This document shows, piece by piece, positions 24,748 to 38,232 of a DNA stretch of 64,000 bases. The position numbers were made by a program, and so were the translations under genes. Numbering within the stretch: position 1 is the first letter of the stretch; each line of letters opens with the position of its first letter. The DNA comes from Epichloe hybrida (taxonomy: Eukaryota; Ascomycota; Sordariomycetes; Hypocreales; Clavicipitaceae): positions 1-64,000 of the forward strand of contig JAFEKR010000073.1 of assembly GCA_019022495.1 (NCBI GenBank), given 5' to 3'. The notes below the pieces were generated by a model. It was given only the letters and a program-made list of their open reading frames with translations. It was not told where the DNA came from and made no database searches.

Positions 24748-27700
24748 AAAGAGCTTTGCCTCCTTAAGAACTAAAGGGATATATTATAGTCCGTGTTATT
24801 AATTCTTAATCTACTATTTAAGGCGTTTATTAAGACATGTAATATCTTTTATAGAGGGCTCTTAGTATTAAGCTGCAATTAATAGGTTATATAAAGCTTC
24901 TAGTTAATATATAGTTATAATATAGCTCCCTTAGGCTTATTGTTTTATGTAGTCTTGCTTTACTATTAGGGATTAAGGGTTAACTTCCTTAATCTTCTAA
25001 CTCTAGCCTTTTTAGGTTAATATTAGTAAGTTATTAGTGTTCTAGGTTAAGATATAACTATTAAAGATAAGGGGATTCTTAGCAGTTAATTATTACTTCT
25101 CTTTAGCTATAAAGCTAGCCTTCTAGAGCTTTTTCTCTTCTTTTTAGAAGAAGTTATTGTTACTTAAGCCTAATGTATTATTAGTTTACATTCTAATAAT
25201 GCCAAAGAGGTTCTCATTATTCAGGGCAGTAATTAACAAGCAGGGGTTATAAGTTAAGGTTGTTATGTTAAGGTTATCCCTATGGTAATAGAAGTACATT
25301 ACCTACTAGTAAGTTCTAGCCTCTATAATCCTATAAAGAGGTTTAATCAATTCAATCATAGTCCCTTCTAGGAAGAGGTATATAATCTGCTTTAGGATTC
25401 TTATAATAATTAGCCTCGTTAGTATTGTGTGCGATTAAGTGTAGGCTTGCGTAATATCGCGAATTTAAAGGTAAATGCCTCTTCTTCTTAATAACGAAGC
25501 GATAGCTATAATTAGTCATTAGCTTGCACGTTGTATTATTAGCAATTACGTTAGGATAAATTCCTTTCCTTTATTATTATAGCCTTATATAATAAGGTAA
25601 GATTTCTTATATAGTAAGTCCGTTCCTTTGCCTTTAATCTCTCTAACTATATAAGAATTGAAGATTCTATAACCTCCGTGCTTCGCTAGGTTATACTTAA
25701 TGAATTTAAACATATTATAAGCTTGCAAAGCATTAATCTTAGCTTAATTAGACTACTTAAAGGGTTTTCCTAGGGTTATAATCCTTCCTTCTTAGTAAAG
25801 CTAAAGGGCAAGGTTCTAATTAGCCTTTTCCTTTGCTATAAGAAATACTATACTTAGCATCCCTCTAGTTATAACCTCTTAAATAAAGGCCTCCTCTTAA
25901 TCTTTATTCATAAGTATATAAAGCTAAACTAGGCTAATATCCTTCTTAGGGCTATAAGGTCTTCTTTTCCTTACTTTTATTTCTTTAGGGCGTAGTAATA
26001 AGTCTTTAACTTAATAGCTTCCCCTTAGGGTCTTTTAGGCTTCATAAGCCTCTTTATTAGACTCTCCTACACTTATAAATTACACTATAAGAGCCTTTCT
26101 TAGTCTCCCTTACTTTCTCTTAGCTAGTATCTATAGCTCTTTGTTATTTTCTATTAAAGAATCTCTTTTATTAGTAGTAATTAGTTATATAGCTCCTTCT
26201 TCCTCTACGTCACTTAGCTATTACTCTAGCGGATTATAGGGCTTTATCTCCTACTACTCTAGCCCCTCTATAGTATATAGGTTTTTATAATAAGGCTTTA
26301 CTACTATAAAGCGAAACTTCACTAGGCTATAGGGTATATTAATAGTATAGGTCTCTTTATTAGTAGTAAGTAACTTATATAGGCTATGCTAGCTACCTTT
26401 CTCTCTTTATACACATACATTAGCCTACAGAGGTAACTAATATATAGGCGCTATATTAGGACTATTCTAGGCTCTAAGGGCATCACAGACCTGCCGTAAA
26501 GCTAGAAGATATTAGACTTTATTAGTTACTTTGCGAATTACTTTAGCACATTAAATAATAAAGACACTTAGTAGTAACTTATCTATTATCTATAAGTAGC
26601 CTCTAAAGACTAGTACGGTTAGGATAATACTATTTAGGCCTGTAGAGTTATTAATTACCTTAATAGCTATTTAAAGACATTACTCTAGCGTAAGCTTTAT
26701 TCTAATTAAGTCTATAATAATATTATAGGCTTAGCGTAGAGGTCCGTGGTATCTCTTAACCTTTCTAATACTATTATAGGCTTTAATTAGCATCTTACTA
26801 GTTTTAATTAACATTAATAAAGCATAATGCCTAAATTTAGCGGAAGCAAAGTTATTACTAGCATTATAGATAATCTAATCTAGAGGTCCAAGATAAGTAT
26901 CAATCTAACATTCGCGGATTATATCCTAGATATCTTAAGCCTTCTGCTTCTTTAGATTAAGGAATCAGGCTACTTAGAACAAGGTTACTAAATCAACGAT
27001 ATGAAGCACTAGTTAGCCATCGATTTGCACGATATTAACAATGATCTCGTAGTTAAATTCGTAATTGTCCTTGATTATGAATTTAAATTAGCCAGGGGCC
27101 TTTCCGTGCATCTAGTAATAGTAGTAGACCTTAGTTAATTTCTTAATTACCTAGCGTTTAACTTCATAACTAGCTTAGTAAAGGATCTTTATAAGTTATT
27201 AAATAGAAAGGTAACCAAGTTAATAATGTAATTAATAAATATCTCCTTCTAAAAGGTAGAAGGCAACTATCTCTCTCGCTTCTAGTAACCACTAAGGGTA
27301 TCCCTATTATCGCACAATAGGTACAGTTTTGTTACCTTAGATAAGTATATTAGTAAGGTTATTAATCTTAACTTATATTTTATCTATATTAGTAATTAAG
27401 AAAAGGAAGGGGGTAGCTATATTAAGAATATAGAATTTAAGCTCTCTAAGTTCTATAGGTATATAAAGGATTCCTCTTATAACTACTAATCTAGCGCTAA
27501 ATATAATAATTTAGGGTTCGTAAGGGGTTACCTTTAATAAAGGTATTAATCTTAATAAAGCCTTTACCTATGCCTCTCCTATAGTTAACTTTCCTATAGC
27601 GCTAGTATTAGGTATAATCCCTCTAAAGACCTCTTTAGAATAGCGTTCTTTAGAGATATAGTAAAATAAGCCTTTATTATACTCTTATAGCTTATAAAGC

Positions 27701-30275
27701 TCTTACCTAAGGAATATATGTTAGAAGGCTTAATTATTAAGGGTTATAAGGATATTAACATTAGTAGCGTTATAGTTAGTCTATAATCTAGAGTAGAAGA
27801 ATTATATAATACTTAAATATGCTATTAATAGTAGCTCCTTAACATTATTATTATTATCTTTAGCTTCCGTATAAGCTATAAGATATGCTTCCTAATTCTT
27901 ACCTAAGCCTTTATTAGGCTTATTATTATTCTACCCTTTATAGGAGGTAAGGAATACCTAGAATCTCTTCTCTAAAGGGGGTATATAATATATTTTACTA
28001 GCCTACTAGTAGTCTTTCTCCTTTTAATATTCTTTAGTAAAGTAATTAGAGAACTAGTAGCTACTCTTACTATATATAAAGTAATGCTTAGTGCTTAGCC
28101 TAGGGCTTTGCCTATAATAGCTTCCTTCGCTATAGGATTATTATTTATACTAATAATTAGTAAACATAGCCTCTAGAGAGTCTCCTTATTAGTACTAAAG
28201 GTATTAGGAGGACTTCTTATTTAATTCCATAATAGTAATTACCTTACAGAGGTCTCTAGTAAGACTTTTAAAGCCTAGGGAGTGTATATATTTCACTATC
28301 TAATATTTAGGCACACTAGCTATAGCATTCAAGGCCTACTTATAGAGCTTAGTATTTACTATTTTAGCAGGGTATAGTCCTCTATAGATCTTCTTAAGGG
28401 TTAATAACGTAATCTTAAGGTAATTAAGCTTGCTTTTATTAGGGTTTTTCTTAATTATGTTCTTTAATATTATACTACTCTATTAGTAGCAATAGAATTA
28501 CTAGTTACTTTCTATCTCAAAGCGTTAATAGATATAGGCGATTATCTCTTTATAGGAATAGTTATTCCTAAAGAGGTAATTAAGGAAGTATTATTTAGTA
28601 TTACCTATTAATATAATAGGGAAAGCCTTCTAATAATGCGTTTAAGGAAGGTTAATTCTATTACACTTATTTTTAAAGAGCGTAATCTTTAGCGTTAAGA
28701 AGTTATATAGCTTTCTACTATAGTAGTTACTATCCTTATATATCTTTATAAGCTCTAAGATCTTCTTTATAATTTAATCTTTAGAGGGGAATTACTATAA
28801 AGGCATAATTTATTATAAATAACGGTCTACTAGTTGTTCTTAATAACAATTATCTAGATAGAGCTATTAATATAATAGAGATTATTACGGGGGTTCTTAT
28901 AAGGGTTTAAGCAATTTCTAGGGTTAGGGAAGGTTAATTTCTAGGGTAAGTTATTAGGGCTTTAATATTAAGGCTCTAGGGGTTTGGAAGATTATAGTCT
29001 TTCTTGTAATCTTTCCTATAGCTAAAGGGGCATTAAGGTTTAATAAAGCACTTTATTAAGTAATACTAGGATTAAATATCCTAGGCCTTGCCTAATAAGG
29101 ACGCCATGCTCTTATAAAGAATTATGTAATTCTCTAACAACATCCTTAGATACCCTTTTAAAGGTGTCTTTAGACTAGCCTTTAAAGTCTTCTTAGAATA
29201 ATTCCTATAGGTTATTATCTCTCTATCCTTAATACTTACTAAGGTTAATAAATCTTGTAATTTAGTTATTAAGCTTAAGCTATATAGCAGTGTCTAGATC
29301 TAGCTTAACAAATTCTTTCTAGTCATATAAGAAGTCATAAGTAAGCTATTAAAGGCATAGGGGTAATTCATGCCTTTAAGGTCTCTTAGGGGTAATAATT
29401 AGAGCCTTACTATTACTAGCAGCCCTTCCTCTTATAGAAGGTCTAGATTTCTTTACTATCTTTAACTATAAAGGGAATGTTACTAATTTGTTATTTTTAC
29501 TACTAATTAAGCTCCTATGTTTACCTATTACCATTACGAGGTTCTTCTTTTGCATTTTAGAAGCGTTATTGCTCTAATAAAATTAGAAGATTACAAAAAC
29601 AGGAAAAACAGAAGAAAAAGCAGTAGAAGTAGTAAAAGTAGCAATAAGAATGAATTAATAGAGATAAAGAAAGTAATATAAGTTCTAAAAGTAACTAGAA
29701 AATAATAGAAAAAGTAATAAGGGAATAATAGGAATTACCACTTCCTATTTTTCGTAAAAAGGAGGGAAGGAGGTAATCTCTCTTTCTTGCTAACAAGTAC
29801 AGGGCAAATAGCACTAATAATAAAGGGGGCAAAAAAACAAGTAGTAAATGCTTGTAGGGAGAGATTAAAGGTCTATTAGAAGGTAATATGTTAAAGGGAA
29901 TTTATAGGTATATTAGCTAGCTTAGCTAAGGTTATTTAACATCAGGTTCAAAATAAATGCCTCGCGGCAATAGATTTAGTTATTTGGTTAGTTTTCTCGT
30001 AATAGACAATAGAATTAACAATTAATAACAATATCCTAGATAAATATAACCAAGTTATATCCCTAAGCCTAAGGGTTAATAGATTAATTCCTTAGAAGCC
30101 TAACAAGCCTATAACTAGGATTCTAGTCTCCTCCTTTAGCATACTTATATAGTTATGCCTCTTTACCGTAATAACTATTATGGCATAATAAGGGGTAGTG
30201 GCAGTGGCATTTACAGAAATGTCTCTTCTTATAATACCTAGCTTATCTATGGTTATAAAGTTAACTACTAATTAG

Positions 30276-30533
30276 TGTTAGATTCACTAAGGTCCTACGC
30301 AGGTAATAAATCCTATATAATTAAAGTCAATAATAGTTAGTTAGCTAGCTAGGAAAGAGAGAGAGAAGAGAGGGAAAGTCTAGATGCTAGAAAAGTGGGC
30401 GAAATCTATATGTAAGGTAAAAGAGGGGGTGGCAAATTAATGTAGCTAATCGTATCGCGTGCATCACGCCAGACCCACAATTGGTCTGGTCTTTGGCCAC
30501 GATTGAACCGATGAAGATCCGAAGGAATTAACA
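30276..30533 (-). repeat. 5' LTR of element C
   Basis: Inner end mutated (CCTATATAATTAAAG). Outer end keeps CCCACAATTGGTCTGGTC and CACGATTGAACCGATGAAG. Confidence 0.93.
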
Positions 30534-30570
30534 TATTCTTTTACTCTTTTATTATCTAACTAATAATTAT

Positions 30571-30761
30571 TGTGAGGCCCCACTCACAACATAGGTGCAC
30601 CCCGCTAGCGCACCACGCTGTAGGGCTAGGTCCACGTGACACTAGCAAGCCACTAGCTATAAGTTAGTAACTTACACGTATAATACACTTAGACCTAGCA
30701 AGCTTTAGTTAATATATAAACACCCCTATACCTCTTACCTAGCTATCCCTTTATTCTTATA
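30571..30761 (+). repeat. 5' LTR of Gypsy G
   Basis: 191 bp, pairs with 36941-37131. The outer 90 bases keep CpG sites (CCCGCTAGCGCACCACGCTG); the inner part is mutated. Confidence 0.9.
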
Positions 30762-30799
30762 ATTCTAAAGCTTCTTTTACTAGCTACCTAAGAGTAATA

Positions 30800-33700
30800 T
30801 AGGGGGGAGAATAACCTAATCTACTAGAAGTATACTATATATTACTTAGGATTAGCTAGATAATAGTAACACTATAGCTAGGGATATATAATATTTTATA
30901 ACCCTATTTAAAGCTATACCCTTTACTATAAGGATAGAAGAGGTAGTGGTTAGAGAGTAAATTACCTAGCTTAAGTAACTTAAGGAACTATAGAATTAAG
31001 AAAAGGAGCTTACTAACTTAATATAATCTTATAGAGAACTAGTAAAAAGGGGCTAAAAGAATAGCTTATTCTTAAGCCTTAGTATCTAAGAAGTTAAGGT
31101 CTAAAATATTATAAAACTCTAATACCTTATAAACCTATAAAAGCATAAGATATAGCTTAATAACCTTAACTATGCCTTTAAGGAGGCAAAGAAGAAGTAT
31201 TACTAGGATAACTAAAAGATTATCTTTACACTTAACTATATATATATAAACTATTAGGCTAGATAAGACTAATACATTAAAGAATAACTAGCTAATAGTT
31301 AGGATTATCCTAAGGATAACTAGGATAAGTTCTAAGACTAGACCCTTACGCTACTTAAAGACTCTATAAGTTATAATGCATAAATAGCTATATAGCTAGA
31401 AAACATAAAGTAAAAGAAAGGCTAGAGTCCTATTAAGTTTAGTATTTACTTAGATTTACTAGAGAAACACCTAAAACACGCTTTAGAAAAGACCTATGCT
31501 CTTATATTCTTTATAAAATTACTTCCTAACTTATAAGATTATATTAACCTGTACGCGAATATTACTAGTCTAATATAAGAAGATATTATATAACTTACCT
31601 AGCGATTCTAGGAGGCGATATTAAAGAATGAGTAAAAGCTAAATAATTTAGAAGAGAAGGGGCTATATAAGGTAGCTTAACACTAAAGACATAACTCCTT
31701 ATAAGGGTATTAGCTAAATAAAGACTAAAGAGATAAGGATAAGGATAAGGAAAAGATCCTAGCTACCTATCTAAATAATAATAGACTATAAGGAAGAAAA
31801 TAGTGCTTTAATTATAATAGCATAAAGCACCTTATTTATAATTATAATAAGCTAAGGAAAGACTAGTAAGAGAGCTAGGAAAACTCCTAGAGGTAAAAGT
31901 AAAAGCCCTTACCTTTACCTTAGACACTAGGGTACTAATAGGACACTAATTCTATATACTAGTTACTATTTATAGGTATAAAGATATTAAAATAGTAGTG
32001 GATCTTAATAGTTACACTAAGATTAATATTATAAGCGCCTAATTTACATAGACTTATAAGCTTAATTAAGCTAAGGCTATAGCACCTATCTTAAAGGTAG
32101 TAAGGGCTCTAATAGTTCCCTAATATAGTATTTATAAGGTACCTATTATAATTAAAGATTTATAAGGTAAAAAGAAAGATCTTAAGTTACTATATATAGC
32201 TATTAATAAGGACCTAAGAGCAGAGGAAAGCCCTATATTAATTAGAATACACACACTTATAGAAGAATATATATATCTTTACTTATACTTATAAGAATAG
32301 TAGTTTAAAAAGAGAAAGGTAGCCTTTTTACTACTAACTCCCTATAAGTTTATAAAGGTAATATATAACAAGACAATTATATATGCTATTATAAGTGTGT
32401 TAAAGAATAAGTTTATCCCTCTTAAAGATAAAGAGAAAGTAAGAGTATATAGAACTATTAAAGATATCCTAGAGGAACTACATAAGTTTAAAGATATATT
32501 TACATTAAATAAGATAAGGAGCCTCCTATTAAAGAAGTTAACTAACTATATAATTAATCTTATACTAGGAGCTACACCCCTATATAAACTAATTTATTCT
32601 CTCTCCTAAAGCAAGCTTAGAGAGCTCTAGGAATATATTAATAATAACCTAAAGAAAGGCTAGATAAGACCCTTAAAGAGCCTAGTAGGCGCGCCTATTT
32701 TATTTATGCTAAAGAAAGATAAAATGCTCTAGCTATGCATTAACTATTAAGGGCTTAATAAGGTAATATAGAAGAATTACTATACTCTCCCCCTAATTTT
32801 AGAGATCCTTAATTAATACTAAGGGGCCTATTTCTTTTCTAAGATTAATATTAAGAATACATACTACTAAATTTATATTAAAGAGGGTAATAAGTAGAAG
32901 ATAGCTTTTTATATGTGTTATAGGCACTATAAGTACCTTATAATGCCTTTTAAGTTAATAAATACCCTAGCTACTTTCTAGAGTTATATCTATAAGGCAC
33001 TACATAGGCTAGTTAATACTATTTATATAGTATATCTAAATAATATCTTAATCTTCTCTAAGATAAAGAAGGAGTATACTAAACACATTAAGTAAGTTCT
33101 TAAACATATAAGGTTAGTAAAGTTATATATAAAACCCTCTAAGTACTTTTTTTATAAAGAATTAGTAAAATTCCTAGGATTTATTCTCTCTATTAATAGG
33201 ATATTAATAAATACTTACTAGGTTAATATAATTAGAGAATAGAAGAAGCTAATAAGTTTTAAGGATATATAGTTATTCCTTAAGTTCTATAACTTCTATT
33301 AATAGTTTATTTATAAATACTCTAGGATTATAGCACCTCTTTATATACTAATAAAGGGTAGTTAAAATAGTATTTAGACTAGGAGGTTTATATTCAGAGA
33401 AAAGGAGTAGTTAGTATTTAACTAGCTAAAAGATACCTTTTAGTAAGCGCCTTTACTCTAATACTATAACCTAAGTTAAGTAGTGTGTATTAAGATAAAT
33501 ACCTTAATTTTTGTAATAGTAGGAATCCTATCTTAGTAAAATAATAAGGGCTATTAGTATTTAGTAGCCTTTTAGTTAAGGAAGTTTATAGACGCTAAAT
33601 ATAACTATAGTATAGCTAATTAAGAGTTACTTACTATAGTAAAGTTATTTAAACACTAGTAATATTATATTAAAGGCGTAGAGATACCTATAAAGGTCCT

Positions 33701-35676
33701 ATTAGACTATTATAACCTATAGACCTTTATAAGGTAGTAAAAGCTAAATAGAAGATAGGTATAATAGTGTATATTCCTTTACCTTTTCTATTTTATAATT
33801 AAGTATAGACTAGGGAAGAGTAACCCTATAAATATACTATTAAGAAAGTCTAATTATAAGGGTAAACCTATATTAAATAAGGCGCTCTTACTAAAGCTTT
33901 AAAGGAAAATAGTAAATATCTTTATAGTAAAAGAAAAAGTACTAATATATTAAAGAAGTTATAGCGTAATACTAGTCTTAGAACTTACTAAGGTAAGAGT
34001 AGCCTAGGTAAAAGGCTAGTTAGCTACTATAGATTTAGTAATAGGTTAGCTAAACAAAGGTAATTTTAAGGAGAAGGTAGTATGTGTTTAAGATATTAGT
34101 ATAGTATAAGTAATTTAGGGGGCTATTATATTACTAAATCCTTACTAATTCGTAGTAAATAAACTATTAGTATAACTACTATAGAAGGTATAGGACTAAG
34201 ATCTAGATTTATAAAAGCATAGAGATAAGGTTAACTCCTAAGTAAAAGGGAGGGGAAAAGCTAGTCTATAGTTATGTAGTATAAGGGGCCTCCTAATGTA
34301 TAAAGACTAGGTAGTTATTCTATAGGAGCCTATCTTATAATAGAAGCTTCTATAGCTATACTATAATAATTTATTAGTAAGTTAATTTAGGACTAAATAC
34401 ACTCTTAAACTACTAAAACATTACTATTAGTAGCTAGTAATAAGTAAAGCTATTTTAAACTATATATCTAGCTATAAAGTATACTAGCGTGTGGTAGCTA
34501 GGAGGCACTACCTATATAGAAGCCTTAAATCGCTGCTAATACTAAGGTAACCATAAATAAAGATCTTAATAGATTTTATTATAGGATTACTACTAGTATA
34601 GCTAGGTAACTAAGAAACTAACATAATCCTAGTAATTATAAACTAATTTACTAAGTACTTTATCTTTCTCCTTATATAGACTATAATTAACGCGGCTAAA
34701 TTAGCAAAGCTATTCTATAAGGAGATTAAGCTTTAATTTAGGGCGCTAGAGGGTATTATATCTAATAAAGAATTAGTGTTTATAAGCTAATTCTAGTTAG
34801 ATATATATTACCTATTATATATAAAGCATAGGCTTTTAATAGTATTTTACCCCTAAACTAATAAGTAAATAGAGAGAATAAACTAAGTACTTAAATATTA
34901 CTTATAATACTTTATTAAAGAAAACTAATAGCTATAGCTAAAGCTACTCCTAATAGCTTAATTTACGTGTAATAATACTATTAACAAAATAATAAGTTAC
35001 TCCCCTAACTATACTCTTATAGGCTATTTACTTAAGTTTTATCTAGCTCTTAAGGGTAAGAGTAAGGAGAGGGAGGTCCTAGAAGCCTATATATATATAT
35101 AAAAGCTATATAAGGTTAAGGAGAAACTAGTATATAACTAGGTAAGAGCTACTAAAGTATAGGCAAAGTATTATAACTAATAACACTAGCTATTAACCTT
35201 AAAAAGAGAAGACTTAGTACTACTATTAGCAAAGAATATTAGACTTAAGGATATAAAATAGAAGCTAACCCCTAGATTTATTAGGCTATTTTAAATACTT
35301 AACGCTATAAGTAAATAAGCATACTAACTAGCGCTACCTAATAAGTATAATTAACTATATAACATATTTTATATTAGTCTATTAGAGCTATAGAATTACT
35401 AGAAAGACACTATGGATAAAGAAATACTAATACTAAACCTTAAAGATAAAGATAATAAATTTAAAGTTAAAGAAGTTAAAGATTATAGGAAGACTTATAA
35501 AGGTAATAAATACTTAGTAAAATAGAAGGGTTAGCTAAGTAAATATAATTAATAGGTAGTAGTAGAAGATATAGAAAGCGCTTAATATATAATTTAGGCC
35601 TTCTATTAAAGTAAAATAAGGAGAAAGCATAGTAAGTTATAAGCGAATTATAAGCACTAAGGAATAATATCACTAT
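30800..35676 (+). pseudogene. Gypsy gag-pol with C-terminal chromodomain (dead)
   Basis: Plus-strand fragments in order: gag; a zinc-knuckle remnant CFNYNSIKHLIYNYNK near 31803-31855 (Cys residues changed to Tyr, as G-to-A would do); a protease remnant VDLNSYTKI near 32000; RT from about 32397 (GATPLYKLIYSLS, KINIKNTYY, MPFKLINTLATF, YLNNILIFSK where the family has Y-D-D); RNase H near 33480-33660; integrase core near 34560-34910 (ITKYF-like INQFTKYFIFLL, ISNKELVFISQF, INQVLKYYL); and a chromodomain near 35460-35600 (NKYLVK, VVVEDIESA, YII). Chromodomains guide integration to heterochromatin in this clade. One 70-codon frame (32397-32609) covers the N-terminal part of the RT. Confidence 0.85.
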
Positions 35677-36940
35677 AGTAAAGGCTTAACATTATTAGTT
35701 ACCTAAAAATTCTACCTAGAGGCCTATATTATATTACAAAAAAATAAAAGAAATAGCGCTTAAAGCGTAGGTAAAGTAACTAGAAAACCCTCTATTATAG
35801 CCCCTAGATAGGAGATAACCTTACTATTAATAAACCTATACTTTACCTTATTCTTATTAGCCTAAATTACTTTCTCTATAGTATAGAAGAAGTAGTATAT
35901 TACTATAGCCTAGGTAACATAGCCTAGATTTAATAAATAAAGCTAAAGAACTATACATACTTCTTACATAGCTATAGTATCCTCTAGGTTCTCCTATTAA
36001 AATATTAGTAAAGCCTTAGTAAATAAATAATAAAAAGCTAAGGGTAAACTAGAAAAGAGGGGAATAAGGCTATAGCTACTAAGGTAACTTATAACTACTA
36101 CTAAGAGACTAGATAGCTCTAGTAAGAAATAAAGGCAGCCTATATAGAAAGGTTAGTAAATAATAAGTAATTAGGTTAGGATTTAATAGACTTAATATGC
36201 CTTTATAGTACTAGTTAACCTAAAGGTAATATAATATAAAGTATTTATATAGTTAAATCCTATAACTAAGTTAAGGATATACTTAGTAAAGCTGTAGTAA
36301 GTCTCCTTTAAAAAAACACTAATACTCTTTTTATTTAGGGTAGAAATAGTAGTGCCTATAAGGGCCTATACTTACTTATAAATAACCATTAGGTTAGAAA
36401 AGTTACTAGCTATTATTACTATAGCTTAGTATAGAAAAGTTAGTAAGTTAGAAGTATATAGTAATAAAATACTAAGTAACTTACTATCTTATAGGTATTA
36501 CTATGCTTATTATATTAGAGATAATACTTTAACTACTTATCCCTAGTAGCACTACTCCTAAGCAAAGAATAAGAAAAACTATATATAATCCTTAGTAAAG
36601 TCGCCTTAATTAGTAAGTACCTCTTAAAGTTAGCGTAGCTAGTGTATAAGTAGTATATATAAAAGCACTTATAGAAGTAAATAGTATTAGCTTCTATAAT
36701 AAAATAGTAAGGATAGGTATATAATAAGTTAGGGTAAATAAAGTCTAATTAAAATTAATTAGAATAGTCTAGAGTTATAAGGAGGAAAAGGGAGCGATAT
36801 AATAGTAAGTTATAATGAAATTTATATTATAAAGCTAACTAATTTATTTATTATTATTTTTATTATTAGCTAGTTAGTAAATAGCTATATTAAGGCTAGG
36901 GAAAGCTATTTAGAAGCCTAGCTATAAGTAAGGGGATAAT
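35677..36940 (+). other. Gypsy G 3' internal region, nothing recognised
   Basis: About 1.26 kb between the end of the chromodomain and the 3' LTR. No open frame of 60 codons survives and I recognise no domain in either strand. It is longer than the short spacer usual in this clade and could be a mutated extra gene, an untranslated tail or an old insertion. Base composition equals the rest of G. Confidence 0.5.
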
Positions 36941-37131
36941 TATAAGGCCTTACTTATAATATAGGTATACCTTACTAGCGCATTACGCTATAGGGCTAGG
37001 TCTATGTAACACTAGCAAGCCACTAGCTATAAGTTAGCGACTCGCACGCATAATACACTTAGACCTAGCAAGCTTTAGTCAATATACGAACGCCCCCATA
37101 CCTCTTGCCTAGCTATCCCTTTGTTCTCATA
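36941..37131 (+). repeat. 3' LTR of Gypsy G
   Basis: 191 bp, preceded by a purine-rich AGTAAGGGGATAAT. The inner part is mutated (CTATAGGGCTAGGTCTATG) and the outer part is kept. Confidence 0.9.
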
Positions 37132-37136
37132 ATTAT

Positions 37137-38232
37137 AGTCTAAATATAATATCTTATTTAAATCATTAAAATATTTCTATAAATATTTATAATTTATATA
37201 ATAAATCTTTCTAAGAGCTTATTATTAAGCTAAATAAACACTTCTTAAATTTTAGCTATATATCTTTATAACTAAATATATAGATATCTTTTAATTTAAA
37301 GTCCTATTTAGGAGTTATTATAAGTTAAATAACTTTAGATTTTAAATTAGAATATAAGCTTCTTAGTATATATTTATATTATTATTATTTACTACCCTTT
37401 ATAATACTAATATTATTACCTAGGATTTAAAACCTTAAAAAGCATATATACTAGATTATATATTAATAATATATTTACTAAGCTTATGGCTTTATATAAT
37501 ATATAATTACTATCTATTACAAGGTAAGTTATATTTATCTCTTTTATATATATTATTATTTTAATTTATAAGTTATCATAAGTTATTATAAGCTATTATA
37601 AGCTATTATTAGCTATTATTAGCTATTATAAGCTATTATAAGCTATTATAAGCTATTATAAGCTATTATAAGCTATTATAAGCTATTATAAGCTATTATA
37701 AGCTATTATAAGCTATTATAAGCTATTATAAGCTATCATAAGCTATTATAAGCTATTATAAGCTATCATAAGCTATTATAAGCTATTATAAGCTATCATA
37801 AGCTATTATAAGCTATTATAAGCTATCATAAGCTATTATAAGCTATTCCTATTAAGTACATTAATAGTTTATTTATAGTTTATTTAATTTAACTACTTTA
37901 GTTTAAGGTTATTTTAATTCAGAATAATAACAAATATTAAAAAGAAATAGTAAATAATATAATAACAAGGTTTTTCTTTAAGTTAAATTAGTAAAATAAA
38001 GTATTAACTATAATAGTATTATTATAAAGTTATAATATTATATATAACCCTAGTTATAGTAAAATCTTTAAAAAAGTTAGATATTAGAAATTAAGTAACT
38101 AATGAAGAAAAATAGTAAATAAAGAAAGTCTTATATTAATATTTATAAGAGAATATCTAAGAAAAACATAGCCTTATTAGATATAATATTTCTATTTTTA
38201 GTAACAATTACATGTAATTGTGTAGTTGTAGT
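37137..38232. other. AT-rich sequence of an older hAT-like element
   Basis: No gene. Very AT-rich with a decamer minisatellite (37571-37847) and, near its right end, ACAATTACATGTAATTG. It appears to be the interior of the element whose right end is at 38785. Confidence 0.5.
37571..37847. repeat. TATTATAAGC decamer minisatellite, third array
   Basis: About 27 copies in the same orientation as the array in hAT-1. In the second half every third unit is TATCATAAGC, giving a 30-bp higher-order period (seen at 37730-37830). Confidence 0.9.

Larger units (their letters stand above)
23779..30533 (-). mobile_element. Copia-2 element C, complete (6755 bp)
   Basis: LTRs 23779-24036 and 30276-30533 (258 bp) are flanked by the duplication TATTC (23774-23778, 30534-30538). 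Same family, orientation and layout as B. The best RNase H remnant of the window is here: minus-strand frame 24553-24747 reads FIDRLLANNKDLSLQIGYVI and later IKSKRVTYSML. PLYGIAEA-type RT lies near 25270-25340. Gag begins on the minus strand near 29557 with MQKKNLVMVIGKH and runs leftward. Stops are numerous. Confidence 0.93.
30571..37131 (+). mobile_element. Ty3/Gypsy chromovirus G, complete (6561 bp)
   Basis: LTRs 30571-30761 and 36941-37131 (191 bp each) begin TGTGAG / TATAAG and end CTTATA / CTCATA, consistent with an original TGTGAG...CTCACA. The 5-bp duplication ATTAT is at 30566-30570 and 37132-37136. Plus orientation. The order zinc knuckle, protease, RT, RNase H, integrase, chromodomain is that of fungal chromoviruses. 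It is heavily mutated throughout. The left LTR keeps its outer GC (GAGGCCCCACTCACAAC...), the right LTR keeps its outer end (GCGACTCGCACGC, ACGAACGCCCCC). Confidence 0.92.

Noticed and set aside
37571..37847. CRISPR-like array
   Set aside because: Units are 10 bp with no unique spacers, and the genome is eukaryotic.
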